DNA from: Xanthostigma xanthostigma
Lineage: Eukaryota > Arthropoda > Insecta > Raphidioptera > Raphidiidae
Assembly: GCA_963575645.1 (NCBI GenBank)
Contig: OY754468.1
Span: 23,212,465-23,276,464 of the forward strand
Reading direction: 5' to 3'
DNA: 64,000 nucleotides
This document shows positions 1 through 10,760 of this stretch, piece after piece. Under the pieces are notes generated by a model. It was not told the DNA's origin. It did not search any database and saw only the letters and a list, made by a program, of their open reading frames with translations. Position 1 is the stretch's first letter; each line of letters starts with the position of its first letter. The translations under genes were made by a program, and so were the position numbers.

Positions 1-1032
1 AAAAACTGTCATATGTTATATTGTAACACCACGTCTTAAAAAGCCACGCCGCCACTGGTGTACCCTGGTGGTCATGTAGAGAAACAGAGGCAAGATGGCA
101 GCGGAGCGTATGAACTAGGAAGTAGTGTTCATGTTAAAAAGTTAAATTAATAAATGTGTTGAATTAAATAATATTCATGTTGACAAATATGTTGAATAAA
201 ATAATAATTGTTACAATATAAAATAACATTTGTGTATTTCCAGTGGATATTTTTCACATCGAATTATCGTGCTTTTTATTAAATTAGTATAAAATTGTGC
301 GATAATGTTAAATACACTATTATTATTCTTACATTATTTACGTACTCGCTCCAGTCCTGGTGTATGAAATAAATTTAAATTATGTGAGTGTATGTCAGTC
401 GTTCTAAGAACTTTACGAATCAGTTAAATACTTCATAAAAACCATACCTGCAAGAAAAGAAATCTTCTTCACTTTCCACAATGAAGGCATCTCGGAAGAG
501 TCTCATTTATCATCATAAAATAATTTAAGATGTGCTCTTCAAAGTTTAAATCTTCGAGAAATGTTGATGTTTTGATTAATATTACACTGCCAGATTTTTA
601 TCACATATAAAATGCTTAATAAGACGCGATACACGGTTTCGTTGTTGCAAGGAAGGTAACCTTTGTGCGTTTAAAAAAAACTTGCCTGCTTAAAATAATT
701 AAAAAGTTTACTGAAAACTGTAGCTCCATGAAAACTTTAGATGTTTGAAAAGATTTATATTAGCCGAAAGGAAGATAATAACATGTAATACCTAAAACAT
801 TATTCTTCTTCCTTCATCGTCATCAACTTTAACTTAATATGTGCTATAAGAACAACTAGCGAATCTTTCGAAAACTATCGAGACTCGGGGCGAAACTGTG
901 TACGACATAATAATTATTATTATACATTTTATCATAATATCTTTATAATTAGATAGTTTAGATAGCTTCTGCATGAAATTCATATGTGTTCACTTTGCTA
1001 ATGCCTTTATACTTGCCGTAAAGTTTTCTCTG
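1..1032. other. No recognised gene or repeat
   Basis: AT-rich non-coding sequence. No reading frame of useful length on either strand, no terminal repeats and no tRNA-like boxes were seen. Confidence 0.5.
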
Positions 1033-1035
1033 TAA

Positions 1036-1932
1036 AGGGGGTCGCCCCATGTGATAGATTGAAAAAATTGAATTTATTTTTTTTTGCATAAATTGATTTC
1101 TAAACATGTTGGTAAAATGATTTTATAATATTCGAAGTTGTTGGAAAAATACAGCTGTTAGAAGAGGAGGTGTTCGGAGCGCTCAGTTCAGCGCTTGGGC
1201 ACCGAGCCTATTGTGACGTGTCGGGTTTTTACTTGGGACCTTCTAAAAGAAATGAGGAGCAAACAAGTTAAACCCGATAAATCAATTTTTTTCTTTTTTG
1301 AGTTATATATCAATTCTAGTTAATGTTGGTGAACTTTTAGCAGATTAATGGTGAGTTAACATTTCATAGTTTAAATCGTACTCGAATCTTTAAATGTGTT
1401 TTTCTCAAAACTGCGTTTTTCAAATTTGTCTCCACGATATCTCGAAAATGGCTTGACCGATTGCTTTGAAATTTTAATGATAGATTCGGTACATGTATAG
1501 TCGTAGGATGAACTAGGATCTTTTGGAAATTCCGAGTGGTTCTATTTTTTTCGACGCAAAATTGTCGAAAAAAATCATGAAATTTAGAAATTAATTTTCA
1601 AAAGTCTGCCAATTTTCTATATTTTCGAATAATCCTTGTTCATCTCATTACCACGGGTTTACAGATTAAAATGCCGTTAATTAAAATTAAATTAAAATGC
1701 AGTTAATTTTTTTATTTGAAATAAGCCAATCGGTCGGAATCATGGAGACCCGTCAACAACCTTTTCCTCAAAATGAGTGTCTTCGGAGTGGTACAACTCA
1801 TCTTTTTGTGGAGATTTATGCTTGAAAATTTTTTTATACACTACTGAAATATTAATAAATATATCAAAAAAATTTTATAGTTCTATCTTTTTAAAATCTC
1901 TAAAAACTGGCCTTCACATGGGGTGACCCCCT
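1036..1932. mobile_element. PIF/Harbinger-type MITE, 897 bp
   Basis: The ends are inverted copies: the left begins AGGGGGTCGCCCCATGTGA and the right ends in its complement with one mismatch. A 3-bp TAA lies directly outside each end (1033-1035 and 1933-1935), the target duplication expected of PIF/Harbinger transposition. The interior has no transposase reading frame and is AT-rich with a small GCGCTCAG...GCGC island near 1180-1195. It is therefore a non-autonomous copy that would need a transposase from elsewhere. Family assignment rests on TSD length and sequence only. Confidence 0.8.
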
Positions 1933-1935
1933 TAA

Positions 1936-2391
1936 AAAGAACACTCACTGAATCGTCGCAGCTCAGCTCAAAATAAACAGAAAACATATGAATTCACGAA
2001 GGCAACGAGTACATTGACCGTTGATTATTTTTTATTGATTCGTACAAAACTGATCTGGTGCACTTCTAATTTAAAAACGCTAGAGGGCGGTGACAGACAC
2101 AACAGAGAAAACAATTTATAGAGTTATACCTTTGCAGTAAGAAACCCTAAAAATACTAGAATAAACAATCAGTTCGGTTCAATGCACACACCTTTGTTTA
2201 TTTTTGTTTTCTAAAAGAATCAATTGTATCGCACTGGAATGTTCAAAACAGAGACGATTCAATACGCGACGTGCCTTATATTAACACATATCTCAAAGAA
2301 TTGTTGAAATGCATTTTAATTTCTATCCAACGGCTTAGAAATGAAGCAGTTTTGTGAATAGGCAAATAAATAATTAAAAAATGTATAGCGT
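1936..2391. other. No recognised gene or repeat
   Basis: Non-coding AT-rich spacer between two PIF-type MITEs. Nothing further was recognised. Confidence 0.45.
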
Positions 2392-2394
2392 TTA

Positions 2395-3064
2395 TGCCCA
2401 TATTCACCGAACACTATTAAAGTTACTATAATCTTGCAGCAAATTTATTCGTTAGAATAAACTTTACTTTCAATTCACCAAGCAAAATATCGGGTAGAAA
2501 AGTTAGTTAAAGAATAAAATATACACTGCACTATACTCCTTGCTCTTTTAGTTGAATATTTTGACGTTCACCCAAAAATCCGATCAATAGCGTTAGTGTA
2601 AATGTCAAAAAAAGTTTTACAAAATAATGTTTTATTCTAACCCAATTGCACACAAAACTTCCACTAACTTTAATGTTTTACAACTATGCACTTAACAAAT
2701 GGTTATTAATATATAATAAATAAATAAATTCACAAGAGCAAACTGCAGATATAGTCCTTCATTAAATAAAATTATCGATCGATTATTTATTGAAGAGTTC
2801 TAATCAGACGTTAATCAAAGATTTGAATATAGTCCTTCACGTTTACAGGTTAGGTATTACAATCTATGTGGGGACCATTAGGTATTATTTTATCAGGTGA
2901 ATAAATATTTATACCCTGAAGTAAAATAGAATAAATTTATACCTGCAGTAAACGTAATTATGGTTGGTGAATTGAATTATCGCTATTTATTCGGAGGAAT
3001 AGTTACCTGAAGAACAGATGATCCGAATAAAAAACTAGGTACTTACGTTCGGTGAATATGGCCA
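2395..3064. mobile_element. PIF/Harbinger-type MITE, 670 bp
   Basis: The left terminus TGCCCATATTCACCGAAC is matched by its complement at the right end with one difference. TTA flanks both ends (2392-2394 and 3065-3067), fitting a 3-bp PIF/Harbinger target duplication. No coding capacity. Its termini differ from those of the MITE at 1036-1932, so it is a separate family. Confidence 0.8.
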
Positions 3065-3159
3065 TTACAACATTTAATTTATATAACTGTACGTTTTTTT
3101 TAAAGATTATATCAATATTTGACTGGTATTTTAAATCTGACGCACTAATATTTCAACGT

Positions 3160-3255
3160 ATGTAATGTATTTTTGCACACCTTCTTATAAAAATAGCTGC
3201 TTTTCATGCCTGTCATAAAATGGCAAATTTAACACTAGTGATGTAAAGTTACGTA
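3160..3255. repeat. Short dispersed repeat, copy 1
   Basis: A roughly 95-bp segment (TTTTTGCACAC, TATAAAAATAGCTGC, TTTCATG, then AAATGGC and CACTAGTG) that recurs in diverged form near 19835-19945 and 49985-50085, with a partial version near 50540-50605. No structure explains how it spreads. Confidence 0.5.
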
Positions 3256-3539
3256 AAGTCGAGCGTCTATAATGAGCTACTATCTATCTGAAATAAATGT
3301 TCAAACAATGTTGTCAATGCAATAAGAAAGATTCAGTTTTCTAAGCATCGGTTAAACCTCGTTAATTACAGAAACCTATTTCATACCTAGAGCTAATGGC
3401 TTTGCTGCCGAAGCATCATAATGAAAAAAAAGATTCAGTTTCTGCGTTAGTTAAGGTCGCTGCACCCTAGGCTAGAAACACTGCTTGGATTTCTACTGAC
3501 CGTTAGGATGGGCACGAATCTGGAAATGACGTCACTGCG

Positions 3540-3922
3540 TCTTCGCCTGCTAGCTCACAAGATAGGCTTTAAAATTAGAACCTTGCTAGGTCCGCTGCTA
3601 GGTATGAGCAAGAATTGAAATCACGAAGTAGTATCTTGTCACGTGGGCGAAAACGTCCACAAACAAACACTATGCTATAGGGCATAGTGTGTGTTCTGTT
3701 CAGAGACAGAAACAAAACAGAAATAAAATAACGACAGTTCCAAATAATAAAATAAAAGACTAAGTAACAGAGAATATAGAGTCACTAAATTATGTACACA
3801 AAATATTTACAACACACAAGCACAACAAAGATTATCATCACACTTGTCTATTAACTATATTCACACGACTATTCACAAAAAGTTATTTATGTAAAACGAG
3901 ATTTATATAATTGCACTCAATG
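3540..3922 (-). other. Putative transcribed region downstream of the heat-shock-type promoter
   Basis: Read on the minus strand this continues the leader that starts near 4500. It is AT-rich, has no convincing reading frame and does not resemble HSP70 coding sequence. Its distal part (about 3740-3560) matches, in inverted orientation, the tandem unit at 52.3-53.3 kb: the AACAGAACACACACTATG stretch, the GTTTGTTTGTGG stretch and the CCACGTGACA stretch occur in the same order. Transcription is inferred, not seen. Confidence 0.35.
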
Positions 3923-3930
3923 GTTTGCAC

Positions 3931-4408
3931 TAGAGATGCCACGAATATTCGGCTACTATTCGGTATTCGGCCTATTCGGCTACTTTTTTTAATATTCGGT
4001 ATTCGGCCGAATGTTGCGTACTATTCGGCCGAATACCGAATATCAAATCGTGGGGAAAAACGCACATATTACTTCAAAATATGCGATTTTTTTCTTAAAT
4101 AGTATTATTTTGTAAAGCTTTTGGTGAACAAACAGTGATATTTTTTAGTAATAAGGACTATTAATAACACAATTTGATGTAACAATGAAGAAATAATGCG
4201 TGTCGTGACACGGTCTAGTTGCGCAAATGAAACAAATTTGCCCGCGGCGTTGCTACCGCACGCTCCGTAATGAGACAAGTCGTAACCTGTCACCCGCGAA
4301 ATGTACACATAATTTGCCGAACATTCGGCCGCCGAATATTCGGCGCTTCGGCCGAGAACATGGCCGAATATTCGGTATTCGGCAAAATCACTATTCGTGG
4401 CATCACTA
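3931..4408. mobile_element. hAT-type MITE, 478 bp, with ATTCGG-rich ends
   Basis: The ends are TAGAGATGCCACGAATA and a near-perfect complement ending GGCATCACTA. The 8-bp direct repeat GTTTGCAC lies immediately outside both ends (3923-3930 and 4409-4416), the hAT signature. The subterminal regions are packed with ATTCGG/CCGAAT repeats. Apparent reading frames through it are chance products of those repeats. It sits inside the leader of the minus-strand promoter at 4.5 kb, so it inserted after that unit existed. Confidence 0.88.
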
Positions 4409-4479
4409 GTTTGCACACACAAAAGTTTATTTACCTTCACAGTATAATGATTTATGTTGCTACGCCAGACTTGTATCAA

Positions 4480-4740
4480 CACAGCTCACGAACAACTGAC
4501 TAACTGACTGACTACTCCGCTCGCATTTTATAGCTTCGTCCCCCCCCCATAGAATGTTCTCGAAGCACAGAGATCCTTTCCTTTACATGTATTGGTTTCT
4601 CCAGGCGATTTTAAGAACGTCGAGTTTTTACCTGCTTTCCACTGTTATTGTTGTCGTGGGCTGGAACATTCTATGAAGGTCGGGTATTCTTGACTACCTC
4701 TTTTCCATTGTTGTTGTTGCTAGAAGATTCCACAGAAGTC
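4480..4740 (-). promoter_or_regulatory. Heat-shock-type RNA polymerase II core promoter
   Basis: On the minus strand, TATAAAA lies at 4532-4526. About 30 bases downstream is a run of TCAGT-type arthropod initiator motifs (4511-4495). Just upstream of the TATA box is a perfect trimeric heat-shock element, GAA-nn-TTC-nn-GAA, at 4552-4564. Two further GAA-nn-TTC dimers occur at 4664-4671 and 4723-4730. Spacing and order resemble an insect HSP70 promoter. No HSP coding sequence follows: the leader runs into a hAT MITE and then non-coding DNA. It may be an orphan or captured promoter, an LTR-like regulatory unit, or the promoter of a non-coding RNA. Confidence 0.55.
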
Positions 4741-5029
4741 ATAGTCGTCCCGACAGGAGGCACTTTTTTTTTTTTTTTATTTTAACAAAAAAAAACAAGT
4801 GAATCGGCTGCTGTGGCCATTATCACTACAAAATGAAAATGATTACAATGGTTATCATCACAAAACTGAAAAAATAACAAATAGTATTGGTAATTTTACA
4901 TATTAAATAGGTAAGTATGGTAAGTATTTATTATGTATATTGTATATTATTATTAAATGGCATATATTTTCATTTATATTTCTTTGATTTTATTTATGTA
5001 GGAGGCACTTTTGTTACCGTTCTATTACA
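4741..5029. other. T-rich and AT-rich spacer
   Basis: Begins with a long T-run (4767-4783) and continues AT-rich. No gene was recognised. Confidence 0.4.
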
Positions 5030-5180
5030 TCGCGCGCATCAAATCTACCTGCAGATCAAGCTTGTAAAGACGTCTCGTGTGAAGCGAGCACATAATAGCA
5101 ATTAAGAAAACCAGCGCTAGAAAACTAGTAGTGAAATCTAGCAAGGAACCTAACGGCAAATCCAGCCTCGTGTGCAGCGG
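5030..5180 (+). repeat. Dispersed repeat, GTGTGAAG / CCTCGTGTGCAGCG family, copy 1
   Basis: Contains CGTGTGAAGC near the start and CCAGCCTCGTGTGCAGCGG near the end. The same pair, in the same order and roughly 110-140 bp apart, occurs at 24175-24310 and 40620-40770 and inverted at 52090-52255; the second motif also ends each unit of the array at 52.3-53.3 kb. Class unknown. Confidence 0.55.
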
Positions 5181-5463
5181 ACTTTATACGTAATTTAGTG
5201 GGAAAACATTTATTTTGTGAAACGAACTAAACGAAGTCGTTGCTTGCACACTACGCATGTGCGACGTAATATTGTTACTATGAAAACTGTCTATGTTTGT
5301 ATTTGACAAGAGGTTAAAATTAAAGGACACCTAATCAAACAGAATAGCGACCCAGCCAAAAGCATTGTACTTACATATAAAATGAAACTCCGTCACATAC
5401 GAGTGCGTGGTTGACCAAAGTTTCCATTTACAGACGAAACCAAAATTCACTTATACCCCGTTA
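5181..5463. other. No recognised gene
   Basis: Non-coding spacer before the Helitron 5' end. Confidence 0.4.
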
Positions 5464-5765
5464 TCTATACAAATAAATGATATTCGAGTGTCTGTTTGTA
5501 ATGTCAAAATAACAGCTTTTTACTAAATGTGTATGGAAAGTATATAGACTGTATACGGTACTTATAACAAAAAAATATTTTTTTAAAATGTTTGTCTGTC
5601 TGTCTGTTTGTTTCGGTTAATCTCCAAAACGACTGGACCGATTTTGACGGGGCTTTCACTGGCAGATAGCTGATGTTATAAGGAGTGACATAGGCTACTT
5701 TTATTTTAGAAAAATAATTAGAAGTCCGCGCAAAAAACAAATTCCACGAGAACGAAGTCGCAAGT
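5464..5765 (+). mobile_element. Helitron-like fragment, 5' end present
   Basis: Starts A|TCTATAC, the TC 5' terminus of Helitrons after an A. It then has a TGTCTGTC run, 'CTCCAAAACGACTGGACCGAT' type sequence and 'AAGGAGTGACATAGGCTAC', which I recall as abundant in lepidopteran non-autonomous Helitrons. It ends near ACGAAGTCGCAAG without the expected GC hairpin and CTAG, so it looks 3'-truncated. No coding sequence. Confidence 0.6.
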
Positions 5766-6067
5766 TACAGTTAATGTTTGCTAAAATGTCAGAAATAATG
5801 GACTTGTGCTATATATTTTTTAAGCAAATCTTCTTTTGACATGGTGGAATGACCATTTGTTTGTTAAATTATAGTTTATATTTACTTTTTGCTGTCATTA
5901 AATAGATCTCGTTCATGTTATAAAAATGTAAAAACTTATTTCAAAGTTTTTTTTTTGCAGCCGGCCAGTGGGAGCTGTAGAGCTGCAGATCCACCAAAAT
6001 CTTAGGTACTTCATAATTTTAGAATGAATGATATCCTCCATATTTTAATGCTAGGATTTAGTGTACC
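5766..6067. other. No recognised gene
   Basis: AT-rich spacer between the Helitron fragment and the Harbinger element. Confidence 0.4.
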
Positions 6068-6070
6068 TAA

Positions 6071-6741
6071 AGCTATGTACCGATTTCGCGCGGCAGCCTC
6101 GCGCAGCGTCCTCGCGAGGCTTCCTCCCGAGGCTGCCTCACAGGAAATTTTTCTGGGCGGAATGAGGCAAGCTCGCGAAGCAAAGCGAGCCGTCAGTCAG
6201 TGCGAGGCACCGTCACGTACAGCTTTTATTGTGATACATCAAATTTTAGCATATAGGAAGAAACGACGACAAAAGCCGCGTTGGTGGATGAAAAAGTTAT
6301 TCAAAAATCGACTACATTATAGGAATAGACTATTAGAAGATATGGTATTTGAAGTAGTTGAAGATACCGTCAAACATTTTACGGCGCATGTCATTGGCCG
6401 ACTTCGAATACTTAATTACATTAATAAATCCTAAAGTGGAAAAAATGGATACACATGCGAGACAAGCGATTACTGTTCGGGAAAGATTAGCCCTAACATT
6501 AAATAAATCTACTAAAAGTATACACTTTTCGTTGTCCAAACACACAACAAATACTGGTACAAACAGAGCGAGTATTTAGTCGCGAGGCGCCTTTAAAGTG
6601 GACCAAAAACCGACTGCCGGTGGCTCACTCTGAGGCAGCCTCAAGTCGAGGCAGCTTTAGGTGCGAGGCAGGTATACATTTCGCGAAGCATGCTTCGCGA
6701 GGCCGCCGCGCGAGGCTGCCGCGCGAAATCGGTACATAGCT
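6071..6741 (+). mobile_element. PIF/Harbinger element, internally deleted, 671 bp
   Basis: Terminal inverted repeats start AGCTATGTACCGATTTCGCG at the left and are mirrored at the right end. TAA flanks both ends (6068-6070 and 6742-6744), the 3-bp PIF/Harbinger target duplication. The subterminal regions are unusually GC-rich and full of GAGGC/GCCTC repeats, in sharp contrast with the AT-rich surroundings. The interior carries a transposase remnant, so this is a deletion derivative of a coding element, not an anonymous MITE. Confidence 0.9.
6224..6580 (+). pseudogene. Harbinger transposase fragment, frameshifted and deleted
   Basis: Frame one (about 6224-6380) encodes the basic stretch RWWMKKLFKNR typical of the N-terminal part of Harbinger transposases. 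After a frameshift near 6380, frame two (about 6382-6515) encodes RMSLADFEYLI and, further on, AITVRERLALTL, the segment that precedes the DDE catalytic domain. Frame two then runs out at a stop near 6580 with sequence unlike the family, so the DDE domain has been deleted. The family protein is a nuclear DNA transposase; this fragment cannot catalyse transposition. Its junction (a family-like block followed at once by short AT-rich sequence and the GC-rich subterminal repeats) suggests internal deletion at about 6515. Confidence 0.8.
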
Positions 6742-6744
6742 TAA

Positions 6745-7700
6745 TAGTTACACAACCAACGCTAAAGTTTAACAGTCACTGACAGACCACAAAACTCGTT
6801 TCTGCACACCGAAGGAGTACATGGAACTTCATCATCACACACCTCCGGTCTACACCGCGCATCTCTTGACCCACGAGTTCAGATCGGCTTTGAGCTGCAT
6901 GTACCATCAGCACATCATTGCAAATACGCAACATCACTGTCATATACTAAAAGTGTTCACTGAATGTATCTCATTCAGTCAACACCTTTGACTCGACAGT
7001 ACGTATGTTGTACATACACACGGCTTATAGCAGTAATGACTAGTGGCATAGTGTATATAGTAGTGTGTTGTCAACAGTGTTTGAAAAAAGTTAATAATTA
7101 AGAAATTAGAAACATAGATGTTATTAATGATTTAATTACCTCCCCCCCGACTGATTCCCATCCAATGTTAGGAGGTACCACCGGTTGACCTTGCAGAACA
7201 TCCACTTATAATGTCACGTGCCGCCACTGTGGAACCAACATTTAGAGCCACTGATTTAAACTATATTAAGTAATAATGATTTATTCAACTGATAATGATT
7301 ACTCGTTATTCGCTAGCGCATTGTTGAAAGCAAACTAAGTACCTACTTTGAAATATAATACATAAACAAAATATGTATATTGTATACCATTAAAAGATAC
7401 AAGAAAATAGTCGGTACTTCTTATACAATGGCAAACAATGATACATCACAGATATATACAATAAAACATTTTATTGTGTGAAACATAATGATAAAATACA
7501 GTTATTTATTATTCATAAATACAACAGGATATTTTCAACGTACAAATTCATAACAACGTTCCTAGTTTTTTTTTTAATTTCCAAAAAGAAGAATATCATT
7601 GGATATTATCAAGTAATATAATATCCAATGAGTATGAAATTGTAATGAACCTCAGTCTGTAATTTCGTTTTCGTGTAGATAAAAATTAATTTATTATAGT
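6745..7700. other. No recognised gene
   Basis: Non-coding. 6780-7000 is less AT-rich than its surroundings but shows no sustained reading frame. A C-run followed by GACTGATTCCCATCC is at 7142-7165. Confidence 0.4.
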
Positions 7701-7828
7701 AACAAGAAACCTGACTGCACAAAAATGAAATTGATAACTAAAAAGAGGAAAACAAGTTGAGATTATCCGATTTGTTTTCCTGTTTTTTAAGTTATCAGTT
7801 TCACCTTTGTGCAGTCGGATTTCTTGTT
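7701..7828. mobile_element. Small foldback element, 128 bp
   Basis: Arms of about 50 bp: AACAAGAAACCTGACTGCAC at the left is mirrored by GTGCAGTCGGATTTCTTGTT at the right, and pairing continues inward through GATAACT and GAAAACAA. The whole element could form one hairpin. No target duplication was identified. Confidence 0.6.
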
Positions 7829-8285
7829 TTTATAAATATAGTGTACCTATATAGCGACACTTAAGGGACTGTGCACTTTGTGGCGTTATTGAGAGTTGTC
7901 GTTAAACGGAGAGAAGAAATAACCCATTAATATTTTTTTACTATGATATCTGCTTACTCATAATATATAAAATTTATAACTGACCAACAAACCTTCATAC
8001 TATCACAAATTGCAACACTTATTGAGTATAGTCTGTTATCTTTGTCTAACCTTTTTGGCTATATTTCGTCAATACACAAAAATTTTCCTTTACTCGCCAT
8101 GTTCACAGTTTGCAAGTTTGCAGGCAACTAAAAATATGATAACTTATCGATAAGCAGCTGAGCTAAACATATTAAAGATAATCCCAACAAACAAAATAAC
8201 GAATTTCTTTGAATCTACGGTACGCATGATGCCGACAACAAAGCAATAAAATAACAAACAATTATTGTTTGTTGTTTAATACTGA
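7829..8285. other. No recognised gene
   Basis: AT-rich spacer with a small AACAAACAATTATTGTTTGTT palindrome-like stretch near 8255-8275. Confidence 0.35.
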
Positions 8286-8545
8286 TGACGTATTTTTGTC
8301 GTTATTTAGAGTGGGTGTGTCGTTATTTAGCGTTTATCATTGCATGAAACCAACTACAGTTAAGTAATTTCGACGTTTTAAGGAGTGAGTGTAATTAATT
8401 TTTATTTGGTTTCAATTCAAATCTACATGTGTCTCATTATTATTAATTATTATTATTATCATTATTATTATTAATATATTAATTTCAACTAAAATATTAA
8501 TGACGTATTGTTGTCGTTATTTAGAGTGGGTGTGTCGTTATTTAG
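8286..8545 (+). repeat. Direct repeats flanking a dispersed repeat copy
   Basis: The ~45-bp sequence starting TGACGTATT and containing GTGGGTGTGTCGTTATTTAG occurs at 8286-8330 and again at 8501-8545. Between them (8345-8490) is a repeat starting GAAACCAACTA that recurs at 9609-9740. The interval also holds an (ATT)n stretch near 8437-8475. Confidence 0.6.
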
Positions 8546-8656
8546 AGTTTATTCAAATAATTATGGGCGTTAAGTCAAGGTCGTCCTGCAGAAATGGGTT
8601 CAAAAACTTACGTCTCTTAACTGTTTATAGTATATTCGCGCAGCGCGCTGGAATGC

Positions 8657-8859
8657 ATAATGTTTTGCAAGAATAATCAAAGTATTTTTAATCAGAGAAA
8701 TACAATACACAATCATAATACTAGGAATAAAAATAATTTTGTAGGTATTAATTCTAATCTTTCAGTTGTACAAAATGGTACTTACAATATAATCACAAAA
8801 AACTGCAACAAATTACCATATAAACTATTCAATTTAGATCCACTTAAACTAAAAAAAAA
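8657..8859 (+). pseudogene. LINE reverse transcriptase, C-terminal tail
   Basis: A short open frame encodes HNHNTRNKNNF followed by a Leu/Lys/Pro-containing stretch with CNKLPYKLFNL. The 'H-x-TR' block followed by a short 'N-x-LP' block is the usual C-terminus of Jockey/CR1-type LINE reverse transcriptases. Nothing upstream encodes the polymerase domain, so the copy is severely 5'-truncated, as is normal for LINEs. The frame runs straight into an A-run (8851-8862) and the next repeat family. LINE subfamily not determined. Confidence 0.5.
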
Positions 8860-9448
8860 AAATTGGTTGTCTGTAAAGTCGGTTTACGGACGATAGTTTT
8901 ACGTGATAACGTATTCCGTAATACATAACCTAAATTCTACATATAATAATTATAATAATTCGAATCTATGATATTGCATCTTTCGCTTCAAATTTAGGTT
9001 AATTTTATTTATTTAAATTACTCACCATATAATATAATTGTTTTTTTTAACTTTCTTTCTTTCGTATTTATTTTAAGTCTCAAAGATTAGCTGTCATAAT
9101 ATTTACAAAACAATTGTTTCACTGTTTATAATATAAAATTCCAAAACCTACTTACAATATTTAAGTATTTTCATACGTCAAAAAATTGATTTTTATAATG
9201 ATAAAATTTGTAAGAAAACGATTTTTTCGAGAGATAAGACCTAGCTAAAACGATTTTTTGCCCCACAAAATCCCTTTTCAGTAAATTTCATCCAAATCGT
9301 TAGGGCCGTTTTCGAGAAAAGCACGCACAGGGTTACGCGTTACGAACGTTCCGTTAGGAACGTTACACTTTTTCGTGCATGCAGCCGGTGTTTTATCAAT
9401 TTATAAGATTGGTGATTCATCAATTTATAAGACGTTATCACGTCAAAA
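8860..9448. repeat. Fixed-end dispersed element, copy A
   Basis: Begins TTGGTTGTCTGTAAAGTCGG after an A-run and ends with GACGTTATCACGTCAAAA. The motif ACGTGATAACGT near the start is inverted at the end (ACGTTATCACGT), so the ends have a subterminal inverted repeat. The first ~75 bp and last ~150 bp match copies B (19950-20631) and C (58519-59227), but the interior is unrelated to theirs. Includes a short ACGCGTTACG / AGGAACGTT repeat near 9333-9365. Confidence 0.7.
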
Positions 9449-9608
9449 CATGTTAAAAACATTTTAATTGAAGAAACTTTGTACAATTTAAATGACTATT
9501 TTAAGATAGATTTTTATAAATATCCATTGTAACTTTAATATGACCCATTCTACACTGTATTTACAGTATTCCAGAATAAAGCTACATTATTATTATTATT
9601 ATTATTAT
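9449..9608. other. AT-rich spacer with (ATT)n
   Basis: Non-coding; ends in an (ATT)n run at about 9588-9608. Confidence 0.4.
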
Positions 9609-9740
9609 GAAACCAACTAGAGTTAAATAATTTCGACGTTTTAAAGAGTGATTGTAATTAATTTTTATTTGGTTTCAATTCAAATTTACATGTGTCTCAT
9701 TATTATCATTATTATTAATTAATTAATTTCAACTAAAACA
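9609..9740 (+). repeat. Second copy of the GAAACCAACTA repeat
   Basis: About 130 bp closely matching 8345-8490, including TTTCGACGTTTTAA, TTTGGTTTCAATTC and ACATGTGTCTCATT. Preceded by (ATT)n. Confidence 0.65.
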
Positions 9741-10055
9741 TTTGGTGAGCGGATGTTGTGTGAGAGATTCAACAGAAGCAACAATAAACACGAGGCTACG
9801 AGCAGGCAGTCGAAGACACGGGAATGTCGAAGTTTCGTACAGCGCGTTTAACTACACTCTTTCTGTTTACATACAGCCGTTTTAATCCTTTATTACAACA
9901 CGAAACGGCGACATCGCAGCGAAAACTCATTCAATCATGCCTCAATTCAATTCACATACAAGTATGTATCTACGTAGTGCCTATGTACAGTTGTGGACTA
10001 TAATTTAAAGAAGTATTATTCGTATAAAAGAAATTTGGATTCCTATTAATTGTAA
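9741..10055. other. No recognised gene
   Basis: Non-coding. No frame or repeat recognised. Confidence 0.4.
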
Positions 10056-10564
10056 ATTAGAAATTCTTAAAGAACAACTATTCCAAATTATTTATTATTA
10101 GCTGCTCCTCGCGGCGCCACACGCGATTGTGATGAAACACGGTAGCGACAAAAGTAGTGGAGTTCCGCAATAACCCGCTCGTGCGTTCTGAGCAAAATAT
10201 CCGACTTTTCCGGAAATTATTGATTTTTTAAGTTTTTCGCGATTTCCGCGACATCGGTCGCGAATCGAAAAAAAGTAAAATTGATGTAATTTTTCCCGTA
10301 GAATCCGAATCTGCAATAAAAAATAGGGGTTCCTATTTAAAATTTTAAAGTTGCCCCTCTCCCCACCAACTGGGTGGGGGGTGGGGAGTCATGTGTGGTA
10401 TCAAAAAATAGTTTTGCGAAAAATATTTGACACGTATTTTTTTTTTTGATATGATGCGTAGTATGCGAGATATTCAACCGTTCCTGGACTTTTGCCTCAC
10501 CCGGTACCTATAATAAAGAATTTAATAAACAATTTGGAATAGTGTTTCTTTAAGAATTTCTAAT
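10056..10564. mobile_element. TIR element, ~509 bp
   Basis: The left end ATTAGAAATTCTTAAAGAAC with ACTATTCCAAATT is mirrored at the right end (AATTTGGAATAGT and TCTTTAAGAATTTCTAAT). The interior is GC-richer than the surroundings and includes CTCCTCGCGGCGCC and a GGTGGGGGGTGGGGAG block. No transposase frame. The target duplication is unclear because similarity extends past the ends (TTGTA on both sides). Confidence 0.65.
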
Positions 10565-10599
10565 GTACAAATTTATTTATCCAGTTACCGTTATTTTTA

Positions 10600-10760
10600 T
10601 GTGAAACACATCTAGTGCCGCATTTGGATAAAAACGTGCAAATGGCACGTTCATGGCACGTGTTACGTTTAATTTAGTTTCTAGAGTTTCGTTAGATGAC
10701 AGCTGTGTTAGTGTGTGTTGAAGTTATAACACGGATTTTGTTGTTGGCGACATTTAACTT
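10600..10760. repeat. Dispersed repeat, 'TTCGTTAGATGACAG / GGCGACAT' family
   Basis: Contains ACACATCTAGTGCCGCATT, TTTCGTTAGATGACAGC and TTGGCGACATTTAACTT. Related segments occur at 21455-21940, 22383-22435 and 41160-41412. No terminal structure was identified. Confidence 0.5.

Noticed and set aside
3911..4503. Several overlapping open frames near 4 kb
   Set aside because: They are produced by ATTCGG repeats of the hAT MITE on both strands.
4500..4740. Presence of an HSP70 gene on the minus strand
   Set aside because: No HSP70-like coding sequence follows the leader.
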